Shown here: positions 12,222 to 19,834 of the stretch, piece after piece
Layout: the number at the start of each line of letters is the position of its first letter
How positions within the stretch are numbered: the first letter of the stretch is position 1
Source: GCA-002840015 sp033765245
GTDB taxonomy: Bacteria; Pseudomonadota; Gammaproteobacteria; Xanthomonadales; Xanthomonadaceae
DNA length: 19,834 nt
Direction of reading: 5' to 3'
Assembly: GCA_033765245.1 (NCBI GenBank)
Contig: JANRIF010000289.1
Span: 1-19,834, forward strand
Program-made: the position numbers and the translations under genes
Notes under the pieces: generated by a model
Seen by the model: only the letters and a program-made list of their open reading frames with translations
What the model was told of the DNA's origin: nothing
Database searches by the model: none

Positions 12222-12659
12222 TCAAATACGGGCCGGATGGACCGGCGTGGACGACGACAATAGTGCGACGACGGCATCGCGTTCCGCCCACAGCGCCGCC
12301 AGCCGTGCTGCGCTGTCGCCACGCTGGATCGCCGCCTGCAACTCGCGATCCAGCGCCTGCACCTGGGCGAGCACGGTGGCGGCTGCAGGTGCCGGCGCCG
12401 ATGCGGATGCCAGCCGCTCCGTCGCGGGCGGAACCAGCGACAGGCGCGACCCCGGCACCAGCAACAGCAGCGCCAGCGCAGCCGCAAGCGCTACGCGCAC
12501 CGTGCCTGCGAACCGCCGCGAGCGCGCCAACCCCGCGCGCGTGCGCACCTGCAGGCGCTGCGACAGTTCGGGCGCAAAAGCGGCTTCCGGCAAGCTTTGC
12601 AGATAACCGCGCACGGCCAGCCGCGCTGCGGCGCTGGGCAAGGTCTCGGGCTCGTTCAT
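12222..12659 (-). CDS. Single-pass membrane protein, probable anti-sigma factor
   Basis: The 145-residue protein has a cytoplasmic N-terminus (about 1-53), one hydrophobic helix (about 54-70, VRVALAAALALLLLVPG) and a periplasmic Ala-rich helical tail (about 80-140). This topology and its place directly after an ECF sigma gene, with an ATGA overlap at 12656-12659, are typical of anti-sigma factors. The zinc-type HxxxCxxC motif is absent, and I see no similarity to a named anti-sigma family, so the call rests on context and topology. The ATG at 12659 is chosen for the overlap; an in-frame upstream start at 12677 would only extend into the sigma gene. The periplasmic tail could contact the PDZ protein encoded next; that is speculation. 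Confidence 0.75.
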   Translation of the reverse strand: MNEPETLPSAAARLAVRGYLQSLPEAAFAPELSQRLQVRTRAGLARSRRFAGTVRVALAAALALLLLVPGSRLSLVPPATERLASASAPAPAAATVLAQVQALDRELQAAIQRGDSAARLAALWAERDAVVALLSSSTPVHPARI

Positions 12660-13192
12660 GCTTCCTCCTGCAACCACACGTGCATGCGCGCCACGGTCCG
12701 CGCCAGCATCGATTTCGACCAGCTTTGGGTCTTCCCGAACATCGCCGCGATCTCCGGATGCGAATAGCCTTCCATCTCATGCAGCAGCAACACGCTGCGG
12801 GCCGCGGGCGCCAGACGCTGCAGCAGGCCGACCGCATCCATGGCCGCGCCCAGGTCCACCGCATCCGCCGCCAGCGCCTCGATCGCGTCGTCCGCCGCCA
12901 TCCGGCGCTGCTTGCGCAGTTGGTCGATGGCGGCATTCGCCGCCATCCGCTTCAGCCATGCTGCCACCGGTGCATCGCCGCGAAACGTCGCCAGCCCCTG
13001 GGCGGCACGCAGAAACGTCTCCTGCACCACATCCTCGGCGCTGGCGTGGTTGGCGGTCAGTCGCAACGCCAACGTGTAGACCGCACGCCCATGACGGCCA
13101 TACAGCACTGCCAACGCATCGCGCTCGCCGGCCTGCGCCCGCGTCACCAGAATGTCGTCGCTGCGATCAGTCGCCAATGCCGTGGTGTTCAT
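12656..13192 (-). CDS. ECF-subfamily RNA polymerase sigma factor
   Basis: The 178-residue protein has the two ECF domains. Region 2 (about 20-95) contains LYGRHGRAVYTLALRLT, then SAEDVVQETFLRA and the -10-recognising stretch AAWLKRMAANAAIDQLRKQRR. Region 4 (about 125-175) contains LAPAARSVLLLHEMEGYSHPEIA and a helix-turn-helix followed by SKSMLARTVARMH. It would direct RNA polymerase to a small regulon when released from its anti-sigma factor, encoded next with a 4-bp overlap. The ATG at 13192 has AAAGG a few bases upstream. It is divergent from the oxidoreductase gene across 264 bp. An inverted repeat lies 13-34 bases before its start. The inducing signal is unknown. Confidence 0.94.
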   Translation of the reverse strand: MNTTALATDRSDDILVTRAQAGERDALAVLYGRHGRAVYTLALRLTANHASAEDVVQETFLRAAQGLATFRGDAPVAAWLKRMAANAAIDQLRKQRRMAADDAIEALAADAVDLGAAMDAVGLLQRLAPAARSVLLLHEMEGYSHPEIAAMFGKTQSWSKSMLARTVARMHVWLQEEA

Positions 13193-13204
13193 TCCCTTTC
13201 AAGG

Positions 13205-13226
13205 ACGGTTGAAGGTGGGCAACCGT
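13205..13226 (-). promoter_or_regulatory. Inverted repeat just upstream of the ECF sigma gene
   Basis: ACGGTTG (13205-13211) and CAACCGT (13220-13226) are perfect inverted arms around an 8-base spacer. On the minus strand they lie 13-34 bases before the sigma ATG, inside the probable leader. It could be a protein-binding operator or an mRNA hairpin. The rest of the divergent gap (13193-13456) shows no promoter I would assert. Confidence 0.4.
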
Positions 13227-13456
13227 TGCAGGCCGCCGACATCGCGTGCCGCAGGGTATCGGCGCCGCCGTCATGATGCGGCAGGGCGGACGTTCGGTGC
13301 ACGGGCGTCGCAGCGCCTGCACGCCCCGCGGCGCACGTCGCCATACCTGCGCGCATGGTGGCGCGCCGCGCTTGCCGGTCCGGCCGCGCGGGCGCCGGCT
13401 GCTACAATTTCGCCCCTTGCCTGCCCCCCGCAGCGACTTCGCAACAGGTTTCCCGC

Positions 13457-16400
13457 ATGTCCGTTCCGGCGCTATCGATCGACACCCAGTACACCCTGGA
13501 AGACAAGTACACCCGCAGCGAGGGCCGCATCTACCTGTCCGGGGTGCAGGCACTGGTGCGGTTGCCGCTGATGCAGCAGATGCGCGATCGCGCGGCGCAA
13601 CTGAATACCGCCGGCTTCATCTCGGGCTATCGCGGCAGCCCGCTGGGCGGCTTCGATCTGGAGCTGTGGCGCGCCAAGAAGCATCTGGCGGCGTCGAGCA
13701 TCGAGTTCGTGCCCGGCCTCAACGAAGACCTCGGCGCCACCATGGTCTGGGGCACGCAGCAGGCCAACCTGTTCCCCGGCGCGAAGTACGACGGCGTGTT
13801 CGCCATGTGGTACGGCAAGGGCCCCGGCGTGGACCGCTGCGGCGACGTGTTCAAGCACGGCAACGCCGCCGGCACCTCGAAATGCGGCGGCGTGCTGGCG
13901 CTGGCGGCGGACGATCACGCCTGCCGCAGCTCCACCCTGCCGCACGGTTCGGAGCTGGAGTTCGTATCGGCGATGATGCCGGTGCTGAACCCGGCCGGGG
14001 TGCAGGACATCCTCGACATGGGCCTGCTGGGCTGGGCGATGAGCCGCTTCACCGGGCGCTGGGTGGGTTTCAAGACCATCGCCGAAACGGTGGAGTCGTC
14101 GGCCTCGGTCAACGTCAATCCGCATCAGCTCGACATCGTGCTGCCGACCGACCTGGAACTGCCTCCCGGCGGCCTCAACATCCGCTGGCCGGACCCGCCG
14201 CTGGATCAGGAAATGCGCCTGCACCAGTACGCGGTGAAGGCCGCCATCGCCTTCGCCCGCGCCAATCATATCGACAAGACCGTGTTCGATTCGCCGAACG
14301 CGCGGCTGGGCATCGTCACCACGGGCAAGAGTTACCTCGATGTCCTGCAGGCGCTGGAGTATCTGGGCCTGGACCGGCGCCTGTGCGAGGAGATCGGCAT
14401 CCGCGTGTACAAGGTCGGCATGACCTGGCCGCTGGAGCCCGAAGGCATCCGCCAGTTCGCGCGCGGGCTGGAAGACATCATCGTGGTGGAGGAAAAGCGC
14501 GCCTTCATTGAATCGCAGATCAAGGAGCAGATGTACAACTGGGATCACCACAATCGCCCGAGCGTGGTCGGCAAGTACGACGAAGCCGGCGAGTGGATCC
14601 TGCCCTCCACCAACGAACTTACTCCGGCCATGATCGCGCGGGTGATCGCGCGGCGGCTGGCGCGTTTCCACGAGTCCGACACCATCCGCCGCCAGCTCGC
14701 CTTCATGGACGCCAAGGAGCGCGAACTGGCGTTGCCGCGCGCCAACTTCCCGCGCGTGCCGCATTACTGTTCGGGCTGTCCGCACAACACCTCCACCAGG
14801 GTGCCGGAAGGCTCGCGCGCGCTCGGCGGCATCGGCTGCCATTACATGGTCACCTGGATGGACCGCAGCACCGACACCTTCACCCACATGGGCGGCGAAG
14901 GCGTGAGCTGGTGCGGGCAGGCGCCATTCACCGACACCCCGCACGTGTTCCAGAATCTCGGCGACGGCACCTACTTCCATTCGGGCTCGCTGGCGATCCG
15001 TCAGGCGATCGCGGCCAAGGTCAACATCACCTACAAGATCCTCTACAACGACGCGGTGGCGATGACCGGCGGCCAGCCGGTGGACGGCACGCTGACCGTG
15101 CCCGACATTGCACGGCAGATGCGCGCCGAAGGCGTGCAGACCATCGTGGTGATGAGCGACGACATCGAGAAATGGTGGGACCACAGCCAGTTCCCGGACG
15201 GCGTGACGTTCGAGCACCGCGATGCGCTGGACGCGGTGCAAAAACGCCTGCGCGAGGTCAAGGGCACCAGCATCCTGATCTACGACCAGACCTGCGCCAC
15301 CGAGAAGCGCCGCCGCCGCAAGCGCGGCCGCCTGCCCGATCCGCAGAAGCGCGTGATGATCAACTCGCTGGTGTGCGAGGGCTGCGGCGATTGCGGCAAG
15401 GCAAGTTTCTGCGTGTCGGTGTTGCCCAAGGAGACCGAATACGGCCGCAAGCGCGAGATCGACCAGTCCGGCTGCAACAAGGACTTCAGTTGTGTGAAGG
15501 GTTTCTGCCCGAGCTTCGTCACCGTGCACGATGCGCCGCTGCGCAAGCGCGAGCGCAGCGACCCGCAGTCGCTGGTGAACGAGTTGCCGGCGCCGCGCGT
15601 GCGCACCACGCTGGAACAACCCTGGAACATCCTGATCACCGGCGTCGGCGGTACCGGCGTGGTCACCATCGGCGCGCTGCTGGGCATGGCCGGGCATCTG
15701 GAAGGCAAGGGCGCCAGCGTGCTCGACCAGACCGGGCTGGCGCAGAAAGGCGGCGCGGTCACCACCCACATCCGCATTGCGCAGCGCCCGGCCGACATCC
15801 ACGCGGTGCGCATCGCCGCCGGCGAAGCCGATCTGGTGCTGGGCTGCGACATGGTGGTGGTCAACGACTACTGGGCGCTGAGCAAGATCCGCGCCCAGCG
15901 CACGTCCGTCGTGCTCAACAGCTACCAGGCGATGCCGGGCAGCTTCACCATGAAGCCCGACCTGCAATTCCCACAAGCCAAGATCGTGGAAGCGGTGACG
16001 CTGGCACTGGGCGGCAAGGCGCCACTGCAGATCGACGCCACCGCCATCGCCACCTCGCTGCTGGGCGACTCCATCGCCAGCAACCTGTTCATGCTCGGCT
16101 ATGCCTGGCAACAAGGGCTGGTGCCGCTGAGCCTGGAATCGATCCTGCGCGCGATCGAACTCAATGGCGCGGCGGTCGAAATGAACACGCAGGCGTTTGC
16201 CTGGGGCCGCGTCGCCGCGGTGGACCCGCAGCGCGTGCGCGTGGCCGCCGGCCTGGACGAACCCCGCAGCGGCGTGATCGCATCGGCGCTGGACGACGAG
16301 CAGCTCTCGCAGTCGTTGCGCGAGCGCATCACCCGCCGCGTCGCCTTTCTCGCCGACTACCAGAACGCTGCCTACGGCCAACGCTACGAGGCGCTGGTCA

Positions 16401-16966
16401 ACCGCGTGCGCATGGCCGAGGAAAGCCATGTGCCGGGCTCCACCGCACTGACCGAGGCAGTGGCGCGTTACGCCTTCAAGCTGATGGCGTACAAGGACGA
16501 ATACGAAGTGGCGCGGCTGTACACCTCCGGCGAATTCGAACGCCGCATCAAGGCCACTTTCGCCGACGGCGGCAGTCTGCGTTTCCACCTGGCGCCGCCG
16601 CTGCTGGCCAAGCGCGACGCCGACGGCCATCTGATCAAGCGCGAATACGGACCGTGGGTGCTGACCGCGTTCCGCGTACTCAAGCACCTGCGCTTCCTGC
16701 GCGGCACCGCGCTGGACGTATTCGGCTACAGCGCCGAGCGCCGCAGCGAACGCCGCCTGATCGGCGAATACGTCGCGCGGATCGATGAGCTGATCGCCAC
16801 GCTGAGCCCGGACAACATCGAACTGGCGGTCGCCATCGCCTCGATACCCGAGCACATCCGCGGCTTCGGCCACATCAAGGAAGCGCACCTCGCCGACGCC
16901 ACCGCCAAACAGGCCGAACTGCTGGCGCAATGGCGGCAACCGCAGGAACAACGCGAAGCGGCGTGA
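13457..16966 (+). CDS. Indolepyruvate ferredoxin oxidoreductase, fused alpha/beta/gamma form
   Basis: The 1169-residue cytoplasmic enzyme oxidatively decarboxylates aryl pyruvates (indolepyruvate, phenylpyruvate, 4-hydroxyphenylpyruvate) to acyl-CoA with ferredoxin, a step in aromatic amino acid breakdown. Domain order: a TPP-enzyme pyrimidine half (about 20-390), the PHYCSGCPHNTS motif (435-446), the TPP-binding half with GDGTYFHSG...ILYND (502-532), and an iron-sulfur segment with C640, C643, C646, C652 and C673, C679, C684. A gamma-type domain follows, beginning ILITGVGGTGVVTIGALLG (725-743), and then a C-terminal family-specific domain (about 930-1150). Length fits the known single-chain form in proteobacteria. 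The ATG at 13457 is chosen for the family-like start and a weak ACAGG upstream; the frame is open further up without similarity. No ferredoxin gene is adjacent. Confidence 0.95.
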   Translation: MSVPALSIDTQYTLEDKYTRSEGRIYLSGVQALVRLPLMQQMRDRAAQLNTAGFISGYRGSPLGGFDLELWRAKKHLAASSIEFVPGLNEDLGATMVWGTQQANLFPGAKYDGVFAMWYGKGPGVDRCGDVFKHGNAAGTSKCGGVLALAADDHACRSSTLPHGSELEFVSAMMPVLNPAGVQDILDMGLLGWAMSRFTGRWVGFKTIAETVESSASVNVNPHQLDIVLPTDLELPPGGLNIRWPDPPLDQEMRLHQYAVKAAIAFARANHIDKTVFDSPNARLGIVTTGKSYLDVLQALEYLGLDRRLCEEIGIRVYKVGMTWPLEPEGIRQFARGLEDIIVVEEKRAFIESQIKEQMYNWDHHNRPSVVGKYDEAGEWILPSTNELTPAMIARVIARRLARFHESDTIRRQLAFMDAKERELALPRANFPRVPHYCSGCPHNTSTRVPEGSRALGGIGCHYMVTWMDRSTDTFTHMGGEGVSWCGQAPFTDTPHVFQNLGDGTYFHSGSLAIRQAIAAKVNITYKILYNDAVAMTGGQPVDGTLTVPDIARQMRAEGVQTIVVMSDDIEKWWDHSQFPDGVTFEHRDALDAVQKRLREVKGTSILIYDQTCATEKRRRRKRGRLPDPQKRVMINSLVCEGCGDCGKASFCVSVLPKETEYGRKREIDQSGCNKDFSCVKGFCPSFVTVHDAPLRKRERSDPQSLVNELPAPRVRTTLEQPWNILITGVGGTGVVTIGALLGMAGHLEGKGASVLDQTGLAQKGGAVTTHIRIAQRPADIHAVRIAAGEADLVLGCDMVVVNDYWALSKIRAQRTSVVLNSYQAMPGSFTMKPDLQFPQAKIVEAVTLALGGKAPLQIDATAIATSLLGDSIASNLFMLGYAWQQGLVPLSLESILRAIELNGAAVEMNTQAFAWGRVAAVDPQRVRVAAGLDEPRSGVIASALDDEQLSQSLRERITRRVAFLADYQNAAYGQRYEALVNRVRMAEESHVPGSTALTEAVARYAFKLMAYKDEYEVARLYTSGEFERRIKATFADGGSLRFHLAPPLLAKRDADGHLIKREYGPWVLTAFRVLKHLRFLRGTALDVFGYSAERRSERRLIGEYVARIDELIATLSPDNIELAVAIASIPEHIRGFGHIKEAHLADATAKQAELLAQWRQPQEQREAA

Positions 16967-17039
16967 TTGCCGGCGCGGTGGGTCTGCGCACAACCAGCCC
17001 AGGGTTGCCGCCGCCTGACCGGCCGCATCCCGCACGCTG

Positions 17040-17090
17040 TTGTGGGAGACCGCTTGCGGGCGACTGCGGTTGCCGTCGCGACCGCGCGTT
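17040..17090. repeat. REP-like palindromic intergenic element
   Basis: The patch starts TTGTGGGAGACCGCTTGCGG, close in form to the TGTGGGAGCGGGCTTGCCCGCG type of repetitive extragenic palindrome known from pseudomonads and relatives. It continues with GCGAC...GTCGC and CGGT...ACCG complementary arms. Only one copy is in the window, so repetition is inferred. Confidence 0.45.
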
Positions 17091-17110
17091 GCGCCAAAGA
17101 CGCCGTCCCG

Positions 17111-17141
17111 TTGACAAGGCACCGGTGCTTCGGGTGATACT
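17111..17141 (+). promoter_or_regulatory. Candidate sigma-70 promoter for the TonB-dependent receptor
   Basis: A perfect -35 box, TTGACA, lies at 17111-17116. The best -10 match is TGATACT around 17135-17141 (spacing 18-19, fair but not perfect match to TATAAT). It is the only consensus-like -35 in the gap and is placed after the REP-like element. It implies a 5' leader of roughly 200 nt. Confidence 0.5.
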
Positions 17142-17328
17142 CGGGCTGCCATGCAGATTGCGTACGCCAACGTATCGATTTTCTGTCGCTGTTGTTGTTG
17201 CGGCAGCCCGCTTGCGTTTGCACGGAATCCGGCGCGTTTGAGTTAGCAGTTCGTACTGCCCCCTGAAACCCCGAGCCTGCGACGGCGATGTCCCGCAGCG
17301 ATTGAAGTTCGGGGGCGTGGTCGTCCGG

Positions 17329-17344
17329 TTCGGTACCTACCGAG
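17329..17344 (+). promoter_or_regulatory. Small leader hairpin overlapping the receptor Shine-Dalgarno
   Basis: CGGT (17331-17334), loop ACCT, and ACCG (17339-17342) pair, extended by T-A and T-G pairs at 17329-17330 and 17343-17344. The 3' arm covers part of GAGG (17342-17345), the ribosome site 8 bases before the ATG at 17354. It may tune translation; the stem is short. Confidence 0.35.
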
Positions 17345-17353
17345 GATGACCTG

Positions 17354-19786
17354 ATGAACAAGAACCAGAATCCACCACACCTTCCCCGACTGCGTCACCG
17401 CCCGCTGCTCGCCGCCATCGCGCTTGCCTTGGTCGCCAGCGGTGCGCAGGCGCAAACCGCCGATAGCCCGGACGCCGGCAGCGACAAGCCCAAGAGTCTG
17501 GACCAGGTGATCGTCACCGGTACCCGCGTTGCCGACCGCACCGTCGCCGAGTCGCTGTCGCCGATCGACGTGCTGTCGGTGGAGAAGCTCGACACCTTCG
17601 GGACCTCCGAACTGATCCAGTCGCTGTCGCGCACCATACCTTCCTTCAATTTCCCCAATACTTCGATCACCGATGGCTCCGATCACGTGCGCCCGGCCCA
17701 GTTGCGTGGGCTGGCGCCGGATCAGACTCTGGTGCTGGTCAACGGCAAGCGCCGCCACACCACCGCCATCGTCAACGTCAACGGCAGCCTTGGGCGTGGC
17801 TCGTCGCCGGTCGATCTCAACGCCATCCCCAGCAGCGCGATCGAGCGCATCGAGGTGCTGCGCGACGGCGCTGCGGCGCAATACGGTTCGGACGCCATCG
17901 CCGGCGTGATCAACGTGGTGCTCAAGGGCGCGCGCAGCGGCACCGGCGCCGACTACCGCTACGGCGAGTTCGACAAGGGCGACGGCGAGCTCAACGACAT
18001 CAGCGGCTACACCAGCCTGGACATCGGCAAGGACGGCTACTTCACCGTCGCCGCCGAGTACCGCGACCGCAATCCCACCAACCGCTCGCGCCCCGACCCG
18101 CGCCAGCAGTTCCCGCTGATCAACGGCCAGCCGGACCCGCGCGAAGCCACCTTCGATCGCCTCAACCACCGCTTCGGCGACGCCGCGGTCGAGGATCAGT
18201 TGCTGTTCGTCAATTCGGCGGTGCCGCTGACCGACAACGTCGAGTTCTATACCTTCGCCAACTACAGCCAACGCGAGGGCAACGCCGCCGGCTTCTACCG
18301 GCGCGCGCTCGATGCGCGCAATGTGCCGGCGATCCATCCGGACGGTTTCCTGCCGCTGATCCTGTCCGATTCCGACGATGCGTCGGTATTCGGCGGCCTG
18401 CGCGGCTCGCTCGACAATGGCTGGAACTGGGATCTGAGCGTGGGTTGGGGTGGCAACGAGTTCGACTTCAACGTCGGCAACAGCGTCAACACCAGCCTCG
18501 GCGCCGCCAGTCCGACCGAGTTCTTCGCCGGACGCCTGGAGAACGGCCAGACCACGGTCAACCTCGACGTCAACCGCGGCTTCGACGTCGGCCTCGCCTA
18601 TCCGCTGACGGTGGCGGCCGGTGTCGAGTACCGTCGCGACACCTACCAGATCACCGCGGGCGAACCCGACAGCTTCTTCGGCAGCGGCTCGCAGGTGTTC
18701 CCCGGCTTCCGGCCCAGCGACGCCACCGATCAGGCGCGTCACAACTGGTCGGGCTACGTCGAGTTCGATGCCGATCTCACCGACAAGCTCAGCGCCGGCT
18801 TCGCCGCCCGCTACGAGGATTACTCCGACTTCGGTACCACGTTGTCGGGCAAGTTCTCGGCACGCTACGCCTTCACCGATACAGTTGCGCTGCGCGGCAC
18901 GGTCAGCAACGGCTTCCGCGCGCCGTCGCTGTCGCAGCAGCTCTTCTCCACCACCGCCACCAACTTCATCGGCGGGGTGCCGTTCGACGTGCGCACCTTC
19001 CCGGTCGACAGCCCGATCGCGCAGGCGCTCGGCGCGGAGCCGCTGGACGCCGAGGAATCCACCAACTTCAGCATCGGCCTGGTGGTGCAGGCGGCGGACA
19101 ACTGGAACATCACGCTCGACGCTTACCACATCAAGGTGCGCGATCGCATCGTGCTGTCGGGCAACCTGACCGGCACCGCGGTGCGCAACTTCCTGGCCAC
19201 CCAGGGCTTCGCCAACGTCGATGGCGGCCGCTACTTCACCAACGCGGTCGACACCACCACCGAAGGCATCGACCTGGTCAGCACCACCGATTTCGCACTG
19301 GGCAATGCGGGCGATCTGAACCTGACGGTGGCGCTGAACTACAACGACACCAACCTCGATCGCATCGCCGCCAACCCTCCGACGCTGGAAGCGGTGGACC
19401 TCAACCTGGATCGCATCGACCACGTCGAGATCGGCCGCATCACCAAGGGCGTGCCCAAGTACAAGGGTATCGTCGGGCTGGACTGGAAGCGCGAGCGCTG
19501 GTCGGCGCGGCTGGGCACCACCTACTACGGCACCTACTGGGTGTTCGACACGGTGCCGGCGGAGGACCAGAAGTTCGGCGGCGAGTGGGTGTTCGACACG
19601 TCGGTGAGCTATCAGGTCAACGAGCGCTTCACGCTTTCGGTCGGCGCCGACAACGTCACCGACGAACTGCCCGAGGAAGTGATCGCCGCCAACAGCTTCA
19701 ACGGCATCCTGCCGTACTCCGGCGGCAACACCCCGTTCGGCTTCAACGGGCGATTCTTCTACGCCCGCGCCAGCCTCCGCTTCTGA
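17354..19786 (+). CDS. TonB-dependent outer-membrane receptor
   Basis: The 810-residue protein is an outer-membrane, TonB/ExbBD-energised importer. A signal peptide covers about 1-33 (hydrophobic LLAAIALALVASGAQA). A TonB-box-like segment, LDQVIVTGTR (49-58), is followed by the plug domain (about 60-195) with the hallmarks QLRGLAPDQTLVLVNGKR, IERIEVLRDGAAAQYGSDAI and AGVINVVLK. A 22-strand type barrel follows, with the TBDR C-terminal motif YQVNERFTLSVGADNVTDE and a terminal phenylalanine (ASLRF). Length is ordinary for the family. The substrate cannot be read from the sequence: no siderophore- or cobalamin-specific neighbour is present, and no extra N-terminal signalling domain is seen, so it is not a FecA-type transducer. 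The ATG at 17354 has GAGG 8 bases upstream. It is probably transcribed from its own promoter at about 17111 and ends at a hairpin. Confidence 0.95.
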   Translation: MNKNQNPPHLPRLRHRPLLAAIALALVASGAQAQTADSPDAGSDKPKSLDQVIVTGTRVADRTVAESLSPIDVLSVEKLDTFGTSELIQSLSRTIPSFNFPNTSITDGSDHVRPAQLRGLAPDQTLVLVNGKRRHTTAIVNVNGSLGRGSSPVDLNAIPSSAIERIEVLRDGAAAQYGSDAIAGVINVVLKGARSGTGADYRYGEFDKGDGELNDISGYTSLDIGKDGYFTVAAEYRDRNPTNRSRPDPRQQFPLINGQPDPREATFDRLNHRFGDAAVEDQLLFVNSAVPLTDNVEFYTFANYSQREGNAAGFYRRALDARNVPAIHPDGFLPLILSDSDDASVFGGLRGSLDNGWNWDLSVGWGGNEFDFNVGNSVNTSLGAASPTEFFAGRLENGQTTVNLDVNRGFDVGLAYPLTVAAGVEYRRDTYQITAGEPDSFFGSGSQVFPGFRPSDATDQARHNWSGYVEFDADLTDKLSAGFAARYEDYSDFGTTLSGKFSARYAFTDTVALRGTVSNGFRAPSLSQQLFSTTATNFIGGVPFDVRTFPVDSPIAQALGAEPLDAEESTNFSIGLVVQAADNWNITLDAYHIKVRDRIVLSGNLTGTAVRNFLATQGFANVDGGRYFTNAVDTTTEGIDLVSTTDFALGNAGDLNLTVALNYNDTNLDRIAANPPTLEAVDLNLDRIDHVEIGRITKGVPKYKGIVGLDWKRERWSARLGTTYYGTYWVFDTVPAEDQKFGGEWVFDTSVSYQVNERFTLSVGADNVTDELPEEVIAANSFNGILPYSGGNTPFGFNGRFFYARASLRF

Positions 19787-19810
19787 TTCACTGGAAGCGG
19801 CAACACCCCG

Positions 19811-19833
19811 GCCCCGCTCCTGGTGAGCGGGGC
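19811..19833 (+). terminator. Strong hairpin after the TonB-dependent receptor gene
   Basis: GCCCCGCTC (19811-19819), loop CTGGT, and GAGCGGGGC (19825-19833) form a perfect 9-bp GC-rich stem 24 bases after the stop codon. One T follows before the window ends, so a T-tract cannot be confirmed. Confidence 0.75.
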
Positions 19834-19834
19834 T

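Larger units (their letters stand above)
16967..17353 (+). other. Intergenic region and leader upstream of the TonB-dependent receptor
   Basis: The first part, after the oxidoreductase stop, has a weak hairpin (CAACC at 16991-16995 with GGTTG at 17003-17007) and a REP-like palindromic patch at 17040-17090. A sigma-70-like promoter follows at 17111-17141, leaving a leader of about 200 nt that includes a GTTGTTGTTG run (about 17190) and a small hairpin overlapping the receptor Shine-Dalgarno. I find no known riboswitch signature: the B12-box pattern was looked for and is absent. No small gene is supported. Confidence 0.5.

Noticed and set aside
17040..17090. Cobalamin riboswitch upstream of the receptor, suggested by GGGAGACCGC
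   Set aside because: The surrounding B12-box and core helices are not recognisable; the sequence fits a REP-like palindrome better and lies before the predicted promoter.
13472..17170. Very long minus-strand open frame (over 1200 codons) opposite the oxidoreductase gene
   Set aside because: The plus strand encodes a complete, well-recognised enzyme with catalytic motifs. The antisense frame is His/Ala/Gln/Arg-rich without domains, as expected from high-GC codon bias.
17243..19423. Long minus-strand open frame opposite the TonB-dependent receptor gene
   Set aside because: Val/Ala/Asp/Arg-rich shadow without motifs; the plus strand has signal peptide, plug and barrel hallmarks.

Overview
The window is high-GC bacterial DNA of gammaproteobacterial character. 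A Lysobacterales (Xanthomonadales) origin is the best guess. It rests on a single-polypeptide indolepyruvate ferredoxin oxidoreductase of about 1170 residues, a thymidine kinase whose zinc knuckles have decayed, a large TonB-dependent receptor, and REP-like palindromes between genes. This assignment is inference from family knowledge; no 16S gene or tRNA is present.

Layout. The 3' end of an unknown gene (2-226, +) is followed by a non-coding stretch rich in inverted repeats (227-576). Next is a minus-strand signalling operon (577-7336). Read in its own direction it encodes a soluble histidine kinase with two S1/OB-like domains, a pseudo-receiver and a GAF domain; a second soluble histidine kinase with an interrupted N-terminal receiver and GAF-like domains; a stand-alone receiver protein; and a three-helix membrane protein with a large cytoplasmic tail. 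The last three genes are tightly coupled (ATGA overlap, then a Shine-Dalgarno lying on a stop codon). The last two genes are near 40-43% GC in hand-counted stretches, against about 73% in a sample of the kinase gene, so the operon is a mosaic. I do not recognise it as a named system, and it is the best candidate in the window for something undescribed.

A 356-bp divergent gap holding a repeat-like hairpin separates this operon from tk (7693-8334, +). tk converges on a minus-strand group: a TPR protein with a degenerate sulfotransferase domain (8365-10434), a 2-oxoglutarate/Fe(II) oxygenase (10539-11261), a secreted PDZ-domain protein (11371-12210), a one-helix putative anti-sigma factor (12222-12659) and an ECF sigma factor (12656-13192). 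The sigma, anti-sigma and PDZ genes form a clear operon. Stem-loops separate the oxygenase and the TPR gene from it, so those two may be read-through targets or independent units.

Divergent from the sigma gene is the fused indolepyruvate ferredoxin oxidoreductase (13457-16966, +), which oxidatively decarboxylates aryl pyruvates from aromatic amino acids. A REP-like element, a sigma-70-like promoter and a long leader precede a TonB-dependent outer-membrane receptor (17354-19786, +), which ends in a strong hairpin at the window edge. No tRNA, rRNA, CRISPR array, insertion sequence or phage gene was seen.
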